The notes under the pieces are model-generated. The model did not search any database. It saw only the letters and a list, made by a program, of their open reading frames with translations, and was not told the origin of the DNA. A stretch of DNA of 64,000 nucleotides from Brevibacillus fluminis (lineage in GTDB: Bacteria; Bacillota; Bacilli; Brevibacillales; Brevibacillaceae): assembly GCF_003710825.1 (NCBI RefSeq), contig NZ_RHHQ01000012.1, forward strand, positions 620,001 through 684,000, given 5' to 3'. Shown piece by piece: positions 40,575 through 49,543 of the stretch (position 1 is the first letter of the stretch; each line of letters starts with the position of its first letter). Made by a program: the position numbers and the translations under genes.

Positions 40575-41844
40575 GACAGACCAAGAATTGCTGCAAAAGC
40601 TTCGAGAACTGCCGGGATTTTCACTGGACAAGGAAAAAAAGCAACAAATACTGGAAAACGTCATGCAGGAGGAAAAACGCTACATGAGACAGACGCGCAC
40701 GAGAGGATCGTTCTCTCTCCTCGGCAAAGGCATCGCGGTATGCGCGCTCGTCGGCGCGGTATGGGTCGGTGCGTCCGTGATGAAGCATCAAGACCAGCAG
40801 GTGGCGCAATCGCCGCTACCGGATTCGGTCACCGGGAAACAGCCTGACCCGACGCTTGCGACGACGCCATCGCCTATGCCAACGCAAAATCAGGTGCCAC
40901 CGGCTCAATCCGATCCGGCAGCCCCAATCGCAACCGCTGAAAGAGACGGCTCGCTGCTCAAGCAGCTGTTTGAGCTGTCGCGCCAAGGACAGGTGGAGAA
41001 GGGCGGCATTTCCGTTGAGAACTCGGTGATTGACACGTATGAAAAGCAATGGGGCAAGCCTGACGCGACGCGATTTGAAGACGGCCTCAGCTACTACACC
41101 TACAACAAGAAAGGGCTGGATATCGGTTTTAACAAAGGCATGCAGGTAGTCGAGATTCGGTACCACACCCCGGCCATAACGAAATTGACGATGAAGCAGA
41201 CTAAGCAAGCGTTGGGGTTGACGCATAGCATTCATACCACGATCAACGACCAGACCGTCTTTGTCTATAAGCCGAATGACAAGTATTTGTTCGAGGTTGT
41301 ATTCCCTGCGGCAACCAAGCAACAGCCTGATCCTGCGATCCAATACGTGGTTGTTCGCTATCCGCAAGGCGAGATCAATCTGATGGCACAGCGGGCGCCA
41401 GATGAGCTGCTGGGTGAGCTGAAGACGAACGCGGCAAAAGGCCAGCTGCTTCAAGTTCCTGTTACGGTAGGCAAGTCGATGATCGATGAGCTGCAAAGGG
41501 AATGGGGCAAGCCGTCTCGCCAAGATTTCGTTAATGGCTTGCTGTACTCGGTTTTCCCTGACAAAAGCGTCGTGCTGGCCAGCAACAAAGGGGACCAAAT
41601 CGTCGAGATTCGTTCGTACGATTACCAGCTCCGTCAAATCACGAAATCGCAAGCGTTGAAGACGCTGGGCAAGCCGACGGAAACCGTCAAGATCGGCGAT
41701 CAGCAAATCGAGGTTTACCAAGTTAGCCCGGATTATCAGCTCAAGGTGGTATTCCCGCTGCCGACCCAAGAGATTCCTGACCCGACGATTGACCATGTGA
41801 ACGTCCTCTACCCGAGGGGAACGGTCAATCAGATGGCGCAATAA
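40564..41844 (+). CDS. Membrane anti-sigma-like protein with two DUF4309 (YjgB-like) domains
   Basis: A 426-residue protein. The N-terminal cytoplasmic part (about 1-48, LLQKLRELPGFSLDKEKKQQ) resembles short anti-sigma segments. A TM follows at about 52-70 and a Pro/Gln-rich linker at about 75-125. Then come two tandem copies of the same extracellular domain (about 130-275 and 280-426). Matching landmarks are WGKPDATRFEDGLSYY/WGKPSRQDFVNGLLYS, QVVEIRY/QIVEIRS, FEVVFPA/LKVVFPL and NLMAQ/NQMAQ. DUF4309 occurs in secreted YjgB-type proteins. Fusion to an anti-sigma anchor suggests a sensor that passes an envelope signal to the sigma factor. Confidence 0.8.
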   Translation: MSDKTDQELLQKLRELPGFSLDKEKKQQILENVMQEEKRYMRQTRTRGSFSLLGKGIAVCALVGAVWVGASVMKHQDQQVAQSPLPDSVTGKQPDPTLATTPSPMPTQNQVPPAQSDPAAPIATAERDGSLLKQLFELSRQGQVEKGGISVENSVIDTYEKQWGKPDATRFEDGLSYYTYNKKGLDIGFNKGMQVVEIRYHTPAITKLTMKQTKQALGLTHSIHTTINDQTVFVYKPNDKYLFEVVFPAATKQQPDPAIQYVVVRYPQGEINLMAQRAPDELLGELKTNAAKGQLLQVPVTVGKSMIDELQREWGKPSRQDFVNGLLYSVFPDKSVVLASNKGDQIVEIRSYDYQLRQITKSQALKTLGKPTETVKIGDQQIEVYQVSPDYQLKVVFPLPTQEIPDPTIDHVNVLYPRGTVNQMAQ

Positions 41845-41857
41845 GCAACAAACGGAA

Positions 41858-41892
41858 AAAAGCTGTCGAGCGAACCTGCCCGACAGCTTTTG
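41858..41892 (+). terminator. Terminator after the sigma/anti-sigma operon
   Basis: AAAAGCTGTCG pairs with CGACAGCTTTT around a 12-nt loop. Confidence 0.85.
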
Positions 41893-41906
41893 CGCGTCAT
41901 GGAAAA

Positions 41907-41953
41907 GAAAAACCCCTGGTTCCCGCCAAACAGGTTGGCAAGACCCGGGGTTT
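41907..41953 (-). terminator. Terminator after ilvD
   Basis: On the minus strand AACCCCGGGT...ACCAGGGGTT, with an inner GCCAA/TTTGGC stem, ends in TTTTT. Confidence 0.8.
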
Positions 41954-41971
41954 GCTGTAGTAAAGACAGCT

Positions 41972-43648
41972 TTAGATTTTCAGGACGCCGCCTTTGCTTG
42001 CATTTGTTACGAGTTTGGAGTAGCGTGCGAGCAAGCCGGTTTTGACTTTTGGCTCAAAGCCTTTCCATTCCGCTTTACGGCTCGCCATTTCTTCCTCGGA
42101 GATTTTCAGCTCGATGGAACGGGTTTCCATATCGATGCTGACGATGTCTCCGTCGTTTACGAATGCGATCGGGCCGCCTTCAGCAGCTTCCGGCGATACG
42201 TGACCAATGCTGATCCCGCGGGATGCACCAGAGAAACGTCCGTCTGTGACCAAAGCAACTTTGGCACCGAGTCCCATACCAACGATTTGTGAGGTAGGGG
42301 CGAGCATTTCCGGCATACCTGGGCCGCCTTTTGGACCTTCGTAACGGATGATGACGACGTGTCCTTCTTTTACTTTGCCGTTGGCGATGCCAGCCAGCGC
42401 TTCATCTTGCGAATCGAAGCAGATCGCTGGACCTTCATGGCGACGGATAGATGGATCAACCGCGCCCGTTTTGAGGATGGATCCTTCTGGTGCAAGGTTA
42501 CCGAACAGAACGGCTAGACCGCCTTTCGGGCTGTATGGATTGTCGAGGCTGCGGATAACGTCACGATCCGTCACGTCTTTGCCAGCCACGTTTTCCCGCA
42601 GTGTTTTGCCGGTGACGGTAATGCGGTCGAGATGGAGCGCACCGTCGCGCTTGGAGAGCTCGTTCATAACGGCGGTCACGCCACCTGCGTTATGGCAATC
42701 CTCGATATGGTAGTCAGAGGCCGGAGCTAGCTTGCAAATGTGTGGAACGCGTTCTGCAACCTCATTAATGCGCTCGATCGGGTAGTCGATGCCGGCTTCA
42801 TGCGCAATCGCCAATGTATGAAGAACCGTGTTGGTGGAACCGCCCATCGCCATATCCAGCGCGAATGCGTCGTCGATTGCTTCCAGCGTGACGATATCGC
42901 GCGGCTTGATGTCGCGATCGATCATTTCCATCAAATATTTTGCTGTCGATTTGATCAGCTCGCGGCGTTCTTCGGAAATCGCAAGAATCGTTCCGTTTCC
43001 TGGCAGAGCCAGTCCCAGCGCTTCGCACAGGCAGTTCATCGAGTTGGCGGTGAACATGCCAGAGCAGGAGCCGCATGTTGGACAGCCGAATTGCTCCAGC
43101 TCTTCCAGCTGTGCGTCATTGATTTTACCTGCTTGGTACGCGCCAACGCCTTCGAATACGGAGGAAAGCGAAATGGAGCGGCCATCGCTTGTTTTACCAG
43201 CTTTCATCGGACCGCCGGAAACAAACAGCGTCGGGATGTTGACGCGCAGGGCGCCCATGATCATGCCCGGCGTGATTTTGTCGCAGTTCGGAATACAGAT
43301 CATTCCGTCAAACCAGTGCGCAGCGACAACGGTTTCCAAGCTGTCCGCGATGATGTCACGGCTAGGCAATGAGTAGCGCATGCCGATGTGGCCCATGGCG
43401 ATTCCGTCGTCAACGCCGATCGTATTGAATTCAAACGGCACACCGCCCGCTTCGCGAACCGCTTCTTTTACCAGCTTGCCGAATTCTTGCAAGTGGACAT
43501 GGCCAGGAATGATGTCGATATAAGAGTTGCAGATCGCAATAAATGGTTTGTCGAAATCTTCGTCTTTTACGCCGGCAGCACGCAGCAAGCTACGGTGCGG
43601 TGCACGGTCAAAGCCTTTTTTGATCATATCGCTTCTACGTTTTGGCAT
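41972..43648 (-). CDS. ilvD: Dihydroxy-acid dehydratase
   Basis: A 558-residue Fe-S enzyme of valine/isoleucine synthesis, converting 2,3-dihydroxy acids to 2-keto acids. The cluster cysteines are in CNSYIDI, CIPNCDKITPGM and GCPTCGSCSGMFTANSMNC. The late motif TDGRFSGASRGISIGHVSPEAA is also diagnostic. The length is normal. AAAGGAAG precedes ATG 43648. It is alone here, without ilvBHC, so it is a satellite locus of the pathway. Confidence 0.97.
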   Translation of the reverse strand: MPKRRSDMIKKGFDRAPHRSLLRAAGVKDEDFDKPFIAICNSYIDIIPGHVHLQEFGKLVKEAVREAGGVPFEFNTIGVDDGIAMGHIGMRYSLPSRDIIADSLETVVAAHWFDGMICIPNCDKITPGMIMGALRVNIPTLFVSGGPMKAGKTSDGRSISLSSVFEGVGAYQAGKINDAQLEELEQFGCPTCGSCSGMFTANSMNCLCEALGLALPGNGTILAISEERRELIKSTAKYLMEMIDRDIKPRDIVTLEAIDDAFALDMAMGGSTNTVLHTLAIAHEAGIDYPIERINEVAERVPHICKLAPASDYHIEDCHNAGGVTAVMNELSKRDGALHLDRITVTGKTLRENVAGKDVTDRDVIRSLDNPYSPKGGLAVLFGNLAPEGSILKTGAVDPSIRRHEGPAICFDSQDEALAGIANGKVKEGHVVIIRYEGPKGGPGMPEMLAPTSQIVGMGLGAKVALVTDGRFSGASRGISIGHVSPEAAEGGPIAFVNDGDIVSIDMETRSIELKISEEEMASRKAEWKGFEPKVKTGLLARYSKLVTNASKGGVLKI

Positions 43649-43694
43649 AATGGTTAACTTCCTTTCCTATTTGGCGAATCCGGTTTTTCAAATT

Positions 43695-43724
43695 ATCTTA
43701 CCACTTTAAAGTACTGCGTAACAA
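43695..43724 (-). promoter_or_regulatory. ilvD promoter with possible CodY box
   Basis: On the minus strand TTGTTA (43724-43719) and TAAGAT (43700-43695) are 18 bp apart. Just upstream, at 43743-43729, AATGTTCAGATTTTT matches the CodY box AATTTTCWGAAAATT at 11 of 15 positions; ilv genes are classical CodY targets. No T-box leader is present. Confidence 0.45.
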
Positions 43725-43759
43725 CCTAAAAAATCTGAACATTCGTTCAGGACAGGCCG

Positions 43760-43781
43760 CCAAACGGGCTGTTCCGTTTGG
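43760..43781. terminator. Perfect hairpin after the ger operon
   Basis: CCAAACGG (43760-43767) and CCGTTTGG (43774-43781) form an 8-bp stem with a 6-nt loop behind the gerC-type stop. There is no T-run on the minus strand, so it may only protect the mRNA 3' end. Confidence 0.4.
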
Positions 43782-43798
43782 GTGTAGCGAGAGGGTTA

Positions 43799-44953
43799 TC
43801 AGTGGACAAACTGCAATTCGCCTGAGTTTTTCAGCGTCGCTTTCACTTCGATTTTTTCGAGGGAAGCGGGCGTCAGTTGCAGTTGACCGTCTTTTTGTAA
43901 TGTTTTCCACAGCTTCACATTTCGGCGGTACATGATATTGGAAAAGGAGAAAATGTCTGCGTGCAGCTTCAGGCCATGCAAATACGTATCGCGGATTTGC
44001 TTCTCGATAAGCTTTGCCGATTCTTTTTCCAGTTTGCTCACACTCGTTTGCTGGTTCAAATCACTCAGGCCACCCGATACCTCCACTTTGATCGTGAAAT
44101 AAGGCTTGCCGTCTTTCATGCGATAGGTGATGGTTTGGCGTGGGTCCTCAAAGACGAGATCGGCGATCGGCTTTTTCCCTTCAAACAGGTTGACGGGCGT
44201 GCGGACCGTTTTGGTTGACATCCATCGCAGGCCGCTTACCTGCGCAGTGGAAAGGCAGCCCAGCCATTTCCGGTTGTGTAGCACGCATACGCCGCGGCGT
44301 GAGAGCACCGGCCGTACATGTTTTTTCGAGGTCGAGTAAACCTTTCCAGTCACTGAGGAGAGGTTCGGCAAGATTGTCGTCACGCTTTTTTCGTACAGCT
44401 GCGCCTCGAATCGATTGAGCATGACGGGTTGGATATAAGAGTATTGGCGATAGATGGTCGTTGGATCACCCAATCGTGAAAAAATCGCGGGGGTGTTCAT
44501 CGTCGGATAGAGCAGCAGCAATTGCTTCACATCGCCTTGCGTCGTGAATGTCCACCACGTATGCCGGAACTCCCCGTAGCGCGAAAAATTGTCCAGAAAC
44601 ACATCCAGCCCCAGCCTGAGCGCCCCCTCCCCAAAAATCACTGCGCGGATATGGCTCCAGTTCACGCGCTGCTGGGTATACGAGTATATGTTGAAGGCGG
44701 CCTCGTCCAAGGACCGTCCGACACCTTTGAACACGACCATGTCTTGCTCCGAGCGTCGGCCGCCGCCCTCCATTTTCGCGATGACGGAAATATCAACGAG
44801 CTGCAGGTACATCTCGTATTGGTTGTTGCGGTAATCAATCCCGAGAGCTGTGGGATAACGAAGATGTTCGATCTCCTTGGAATTCCAGCAGCCCCCTAAA
44901 AAAAGTGCCGAACAGAGGAGGAGCACAAAGGTGATTTTGTGACGATTGGTCAT
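43799..44953 (-). CDS. Ger(x)C family germinant-receptor lipoprotein
   Basis: A 384-residue spore germination C-subunit. The signal peptide ends in lipobox LGGC (about residues 18-21), followed by the family's WNSKEIEHLRYPTALGID. VNWSHIRAVIFGE in the middle is also typical. It anchors to the inner spore membrane and is needed for the A/B subunits to respond to germinant. ATG 44953 has AAGGAG nine bases upstream; a GTG at 44956 is possible. It is the last gene of the operon. Confidence 0.92.
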   Translation of the reverse strand: MTNRHKITFVLLLCSALFLGGCWNSKEIEHLRYPTALGIDYRNNQYEMYLQLVDISVIAKMEGGGRRSEQDMVVFKGVGRSLDEAAFNIYSYTQQRVNWSHIRAVIFGEGALRLGLDVFLDNFSRYGEFRHTWWTFTTQGDVKQLLLLYPTMNTPAIFSRLGDPTTIYRQYSYIQPVMLNRFEAQLYEKSVTTILPNLSSVTGKVYSTSKKHVRPVLSRRGVCVLHNRKWLGCLSTAQVSGLRWMSTKTVRTPVNLFEGKKPIADLVFEDPRQTITYRMKDGKPYFTIKVEVSGGLSDLNQQTSVSKLEKESAKLIEKQIRDTYLHGLKLHADIFSFSNIMYRRNVKLWKTLQKDGQLQLTPASLEKIEVKATLKNSGELQFVH

Positions 44954-44956
44954 CAC

Positions 44957-46399
44957 TCATTCTCCTTGTCTTGTTTGATCGGTCGGTCGGAGCAGCTTCG
45001 GGCGGTAATTCAACAGCTTGGTTGGAATCGTCAGGATCGCGCGGAACAGATCTTGCCAGATCAACGGCGAGAACGGCGCGAGATAAGGGACTCCGAAGGA
45101 ACGCAAATTGACTAGATATGTGATAATCGCCATCAAGGCGAGCAAGAAGCCATACATGCCAAGTGCAGAGGAGAGCAGCAGGACGAAAAGACGGACGATG
45201 CTCATCGAACCGACAATCGATTGGCTGGTGAACGTGAATGTCGCCACCGTGCTCGCTGCCACGACGACCAGCATAACAGAAGATGCGAGACCGGCGCTGA
45301 TCGCCGCCTGGCCGATGATGAGTCCACCTACCACAGACAAGGTTTGGCCGACCGCGAGCGGCAAACGCAGTCCGGCTTCTTTAAAGAGCTCAAACAAAAT
45401 GATGATGAGCAGCGCCTCCAGCGGAACGGGCATCGGGATTCCTTGCCGCGCCACGACAACGGTGGCAAGCAAGGTGAATGGCAGCTGATCCTGATGGTAG
45501 GTGGATAACGCAACCCAAAAGCCGGGCAGGAAAACGGCAAGGATGAAGCCGAGAAAGCGAAGCAGCCTTTCCAGCCAAACGAAATAAAAGAAGCTATGCG
45601 TATCCTCAGGCGAGGACAGTAGATAAGTAAAGTTCGCAGGTGCGATCAAGACGGTGGGGGAGCCATCCACCAAAATCAGCACGCGTCCGGCCATCAGGGA
45701 GCTGACGGCATAGTCCGGGCGTCCGGTATACGCAACCTCGGGAAAAAACGAATAGGTTCGCTTGACCAAAAACTCTTCGATATTGGTCGAGGAAATGACG
45801 GCGTCGATTTGAAACTGGTTGAGGCGCTCGCGAATTTTCTCGACGAGATCGGGGGCGCATATGTCATGGACGTACATAATCCCGACGCGCGTCTGGCTCC
45901 GCTTGCCGATAATGAACTGTTGGTAGTGCAGCGAATTGCTGCGAACCCGTTGGCGGATCAGGCCGATATTGACACCGATTTGCTCAATAAAGCCATCTTT
46001 CGCCCCGCGGATCGAAATTTCCGTATTCGGCTCTTCCGGCGATCGTTTTGGGTGATTGGCCATGTCGAGACTCATCAGCCGATCGATATGACTCCAGTAA
46101 ATCAGCAGCTCTCCCGCGAAGACGCGGTCCACGATCTCATGCTCCAGGTCATCCGGGTCAAACATGCGGAGGGGCAAGGAAATCGATTGTTCGATATCGG
46201 ACAATGTCGGGGGCAATTGCTGCTCGGAAAGCCGTCGCATGGCCGGAAAGATCAACCGGTTGACCTGTTCCAGATCGCAAAGGCTATCGCAGTAGATGAT
46301 CAGGGCAGACGCATGATCGTTCTCAAAACCCATTTTCAACTGGCTGAAGGAAACATCTTCACAACCGTCAAACAGCTCGAAGAGCAGCTGATCGTTCAT
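44957..46399 (-). CDS. GerA-family spore germination receptor A subunit
   Basis: A 480-residue protein with a hydrophilic N-terminal domain of about 240 residues, then about five TM segments. Family motifs include GRVLILVDGSPTVLIAPANF, ARQGIPMPVPLEALLIIILFELFKEAGLRLP and VGGLIIGQAAISAGLASS. It forms an ion channel with the B subunit in germinant-triggered ion release. ATG 46399 overlaps the permease stop (ATGA). This is the middle gene of a B-A-C order. Confidence 0.95.
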   Translation of the reverse strand: MNDQLLFELFDGCEDVSFSQLKMGFENDHASALIIYCDSLCDLEQVNRLIFPAMRRLSEQQLPPTLSDIEQSISLPLRMFDPDDLEHEIVDRVFAGELLIYWSHIDRLMSLDMANHPKRSPEEPNTEISIRGAKDGFIEQIGVNIGLIRQRVRSNSLHYQQFIIGKRSQTRVGIMYVHDICAPDLVEKIRERLNQFQIDAVISSTNIEEFLVKRTYSFFPEVAYTGRPDYAVSSLMAGRVLILVDGSPTVLIAPANFTYLLSSPEDTHSFFYFVWLERLLRFLGFILAVFLPGFWVALSTYHQDQLPFTLLATVVVARQGIPMPVPLEALLIIILFELFKEAGLRLPLAVGQTLSVVGGLIIGQAAISAGLASSVMLVVVAASTVATFTFTSQSIVGSMSIVRLFVLLLSSALGMYGFLLALMAIITYLVNLRSFGVPYLAPFSPLIWQDLFRAILTIPTKLLNYRPKLLRPTDQTRQGE

Positions 46400-47481
46400 G
46401 AGCTGACGGTCCTTTTATTTTTGGCGAACACAACCATCACGAAGAGAGTGACGGCGAGCGTAAACGAGAGGACCATACTGACTGGAAGAATCGTGCTGAG
46501 CGCTTTGACAAACATAACATCGTTATAAGGCAAATAAATCGTTACCGCCAAAAGCAAAAAGAGCCCGCCCATGATCACTGTGCGTTTTTTGCTCACAGGA
46601 ACCATGTACAGATCGGGAATCAGAAACATCGTCAGGGAAATTCGCGTATAGGCGCCGGACAGCCACTGATAGATCGAGAGAAAGTCCAGATGCTCGATAT
46701 AACGGCCGAGACTGACCAAGCGCCACTCTTCGTAGGCAGGATAGCGCATCGTTTGGGAACGATCCAAACCGAATTCGCTGATGGAGCCAAGCAAAGGGCC
46801 GACAATCAGACCAGCCAGCATCACGCTAAGGAACAGGAGTCCGCCCGTCCTCGGCAGTTTGCGCAGGTGGTGCTGCTGGAATAGCACGATCGTCAATTCG
46901 GCAAGACCGGAACAGACGAACAAGACACCGTGCCAAATCGGGTCCCATCCGTTCTCAAGCATCGGCAAGATATTCTTGTAGTCTTTGTGCTGCATGTTGG
47001 CTGACATAACAAAAAAGCCGAAAAGAACGACGAGGGGAAGAGTGATCCCCGCGGAAAGCGCGATACTGCGAATGCCGCTATGCGCGTTGTAAAAGCAGAG
47101 GCCAACAAGCAAGATCGCCAAAAAAATAGCAGGTGACTGCGGAAAATAAGAAATTCGCGTCCAATTGACGGTGTCCGCCAACGTGAGTGCTGCCATCCAG
47201 AACAAGTACAAGCTGGCGAGGGTCGCGTACAAACGAGCGACAAACGCTCCGAAGCGAGCTCTCAACCATTCATAGGGATGCTGCCTCTGCAATTTGCTCA
47301 TTGTGAAATAGAGCAGTAGGATATAAGGGACCAGCAATCCCAGCCCGATGATAACCGAGAGCCAGCCATCTCGCCCCGCTGCATCCAGAAGCAAGGGGAT
47401 AATGATGACATGATTCAATAAACCGATTGTCAGCATCAATAGCGTACCGAGTTGATAGGGAGAGATGGTATCTTGTTTCAT
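46396..47481 (-). CDS. GerB-type germinant permease (APC superfamily)
   Basis: A 361-residue membrane protein with about ten TM segments. It starts MKQDTISPYQLGTLLMLTIGL, the standard beginning of endospore germination permeases (ISPxQL), and contains HPYEWLRARFG. It binds the small-molecule germinant. ATG 47481 has CGAGGT upstream; the open frame runs on to 47670 across the divergent promoter region and is not used. No sigma-G promoter could be assigned in the 110 bp shared with the divergent gene. Confidence 0.92.
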   Translation of the reverse strand: MKQDTISPYQLGTLLMLTIGLLNHVIIIPLLLDAAGRDGWLSVIIGLGLLVPYILLLYFTMSKLQRQHPYEWLRARFGAFVARLYATLASLYLFWMAALTLADTVNWTRISYFPQSPAIFLAILLVGLCFYNAHSGIRSIALSAGITLPLVVLFGFFVMSANMQHKDYKNILPMLENGWDPIWHGVLFVCSGLAELTIVLFQQHHLRKLPRTGGLLFLSVMLAGLIVGPLLGSISEFGLDRSQTMRYPAYEEWRLVSLGRYIEHLDFLSIYQWLSGAYTRISLTMFLIPDLYMVPVSKKRTVIMGGLFLLLAVTIYLPYNDVMFVKALSTILPVSMVLSFTLAVTLFVMVVFAKNKRTVSS

Positions 47482-47591
47482 GGGCACGACCTCGTTGGGA
47501 GAATTCGCGCGATGCGCGCAGATGCAATCGCTAGTAGCGTATCCCAAAAGCGGCAGCTTCATTAAATTTTTACAGTTTTGGAGGTAGAAGG

Positions 47592-48071
47592 ATGATTGAA
47601 GAATTATCTGAGGTAGTGGAAAATGGGGAGGAGGATGAAAAAGCGTTGCTCGCAATCGCGCTGCAGGCAATCCGGCAGAAACGGGAGCGAAACAGCTCGC
47701 TATTGTCAGGGATGCTGGGCCTGCAGGGGAGGTTCATCGACGAAAAGACCTATCAGTTCATCGTTCCGATCACTCCGTTTATGTACAATTCGCTTGGCAT
47801 CGTGCACGGCGGCATGACGGCGACGATCTTGGATTCGGTTATGGGCTCCATGGTCAATCGTTCTTTGCCTCAAGGGCAATACGCGGTTACGACCGATTTG
47901 AAAACAAATTACATTCGGGGGGCGAAAACAGGGAATCTTCGTGCAGAAGCAACGATTTTACATAGAGGAAGGACGCTGGCGGTGGTGACAGGCAGCATTT
48001 ACGATGATCGTGACAGACTGATCGCGCATGGGACCGGAACGTTTATGGTATTGGGGAGCCCGCAGGACTAA
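47592..48071 (+). CDS. PaaI-type hotdog thioesterase
   Basis: A 159-residue protein with the hotdog signature NSLGIVHGGMTATILDSVMG (the HGG motif with a following Asp), and the later TTDLKTNYIRGAK. It hydrolyses acyl-CoA esters; the substrate is unknown. GGAGGTAGAAGG precedes the ATG. The stop overlaps the convergent 48068 gene by four bases. Confidence 0.9.
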   Translation: MIEELSEVVENGEEDEKALLAIALQAIRQKRERNSSLLSGMLGLQGRFIDEKTYQFIVPITPFMYNSLGIVHGGMTATILDSVMGSMVNRSLPQGQYAVTTDLKTNYIRGAKTGNLRAEATILHRGRTLAVVTGSIYDDRDRLIAHGTGTFMVLGSPQD

Positions 48072-48442
48072 ATGGCCTGCAAGCCGCCAAAATCGGAAAT
48101 ATAGGCAAGCATTTTCGATGAGAGCGGAACGATGAATTCCATGTTCTCCCGCTCAACGACACCGGAGCGCGTGACGATCCGAACCCATTTTGCTGTCAGT
48201 TTGTAATAGTCGGAAGAAAATTCCGATCGAACAAATTCGGACTGATGCCGAAACGACACATTTTGGGATGGGACGGTAACGGGCAGCATACTCAATATAT
48301 CAGCCAGAAAAAGATGGTACGTGGTGTGCGGCTTTTGGAATACTAGCTCTTTACTGGTTACGGAGCATGATAAGCTGTTCGTCATATGCGTCAGCTTTAA
48401 CTCACCTTCCAAGTTTTTCAAACGAATAAAATCTGCGTTCAT
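48068..48442 (-). CDS. Hypothetical protein, 124 residues
   Basis: A soluble protein with no signal or TM and no motif I recognise. It has mixed beta-like segments (SFRHQSEFVRSEFSSDYYKLTAKWVRIVTR). A good RBS (GAAGGAGGGAAG) precedes the ATG, and the tail-to-tail fit with the thioesterase supports it being real. Confidence 0.7.
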   Translation of the reverse strand: MNADFIRLKNLEGELKLTHMTNSLSCSVTSKELVFQKPHTTYHLFLADILSMLPVTVPSQNVSFRHQSEFVRSEFSSDYYKLTAKWVRIVTRSGVVERENMEFIVPLSSKMLAYISDFGGLQAI

Positions 48443-48548
48443 CGGCGCTTCCCTCCTTCAGTCAGGCTGATGATCTCTCCATCATAGCGAATGACAGAAA
48501 GGGTGTGCAAGGGAAATGATTGAGAGAAAAGGTAAAGGAGTCCTGACT

Positions 48549-49325
48549 ATGATTGAAATTGCGATACAGGCAGCACGTGAAGCCGGAAGCTATTTGAAAG
48601 AATGTTTCAATGAAAAATCGATCCCGGATGAAGAGCTGCACAACGATGTGAAGCTGCCTGAGGATAAGGAAAGTGAACGGCGCATCATCGAAGTGCTGCA
48701 CCGGCATTTTCCTACCCATTCGATCTATTCGGAAGAAGTCGGCGCGGTGGATCGGGAGGAAGAATATTTGTGGATCATTGATCCACTCGACGGAACGAAC
48801 AATTACTTTATCGGCTATCCGTATTTTTCCGTTTCCATCGCGTTGCAGCACGCGGGGGAGATCGTTCTCGGCGTGGTTTATAATCCAATCGCTGACCAGA
48901 TGTTTTGGGCGGAGAAAGGCAAAGGCGCGTACCTCAATGGCAATCCACTTAACGTAAATGAGCGCACTGAGCTGAAGATGGCTGTGGGCACGTATGTACG
49001 CGGCCGCCATTCAGTGACGCGTGAGCAGGAGCTGGCATTTACGGAGCCGTTCATGCTGGAAACGAAGCGGCTGATGCGCAACGTCGGCCCAGCGCTCGAC
49101 TGGTGCCTTCTGGCGCGCGGATGGATTGACTATGTTGTGATGCAAAAATCCGGCATTATGGATGTGGCAGCCGGCATTTTAATCGCCCAAGAAGCGAATG
49201 CACGCGTGACATATTGGGACGGTTCGCTGTATCAGCATCAGCCGTTTGACGAGACCCATCTGCCATCGCTTCTGGCTACGAACGGCGTTTTGCATGATGA
49301 ACTGCGGAAATTGATTGCGGATTAA
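48549..49325 (+). CDS. Inositol monophosphatase family protein
   Basis: A 258-residue Mg-dependent sugar/inositol phosphatase. It has the metal motif IDPLDGTNNYFIGYPYFSVS with SEEVG upstream, and GIMDVAAGILIAQEA, where the family has WDxAAG (here M-D). Likely substrates are inositol-1-phosphate, fructose-1,6-bisphosphate or 3'-phosphoadenosine phosphate. ATG 48549 has AAAGGAG eight bases upstream. A shared terminator follows. Confidence 0.9.
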   Translation: MIEIAIQAAREAGSYLKECFNEKSIPDEELHNDVKLPEDKESERRIIEVLHRHFPTHSIYSEEVGAVDREEEYLWIIDPLDGTNNYFIGYPYFSVSIALQHAGEIVLGVVYNPIADQMFWAEKGKGAYLNGNPLNVNERTELKMAVGTYVRGRHSVTREQELAFTEPFMLETKRLMRNVGPALDWCLLARGWIDYVVMQKSGIMDVAAGILIAQEANARVTYWDGSLYQHQPFDETHLPSLLATNGVLHDELRKLIAD

Positions 49326-49331
49326 GAGAAG

Positions 49332-49369
49332 AACCCGAGCTTTGCTAACACGGCAGTGCTCGGGTTTTT
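49332..49369. terminator. Bidirectional terminator
   Basis: AACCCGAGC and GCTCGGGTT close a 17-nt loop, with T5 on the + strand. On the minus strand it lies right behind the 42-residue gene. Confidence 0.85.
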
Positions 49370-49497
49370 CATTTTTCCAGCACCCAACGAAAATGAGAAG
49401 GATTGCGTGAGCACCAAAGTACGATGGAATGCTTGCTGGTGTGGGCAACGAGGACAGCGCGGCAGATGGGACAGAACTCCAGTTGTTTATCTTTCAT
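49369..49497 (-). CDS. 42-residue Cys/His-rich miniprotein (zinc-ribbon-like)
   Basis: A small frame below usual length cut-offs. It begins MKDKQLEFCPICRAVLVAH, continues to VLWCSRNPSHFRWVLEK and stops at TGA. Cys9, Cys12, Cys29 and His35 could bind one zinc ion. AGAGGATG lies about 8 bases before the ATG. It fills a gap between two terminators that would otherwise be empty. The family is not recognised. The RBS, codon pattern and CxxC...C...H spacing support a real gene. Confidence 0.6.
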   Translation of the reverse strand: MKDKQLEFCPICRAVLVAHTSKHSIVLWCSRNPSHFRWVLEK

Positions 49498-49543
49498 CTC
49501 TATCATCCTCTGTTAAGAAAGCTGACATATGAAGTATTGTAAC

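Noticed and set aside
40816..41841. 341-residue minus-strand frame opposite the DUF4309 protein
   Set aside because: It is a shadow frame: rich in Arg and Leu with no domain, no RBS and no operon context. Several similar long antisense frames (for example 62309-63232, 60759-61802, 49680-50711) were dropped for the same reason.
43649..43798. T-box leader before ilvD
   Set aside because: The gap is too short and lacks the conserved antiterminator sequence and terminator pair.
47482..47591. Sigma-G promoter for the ger operon
   Set aside because: Expected from biology, but no -35/-10 pair with correct spacing could be defended.
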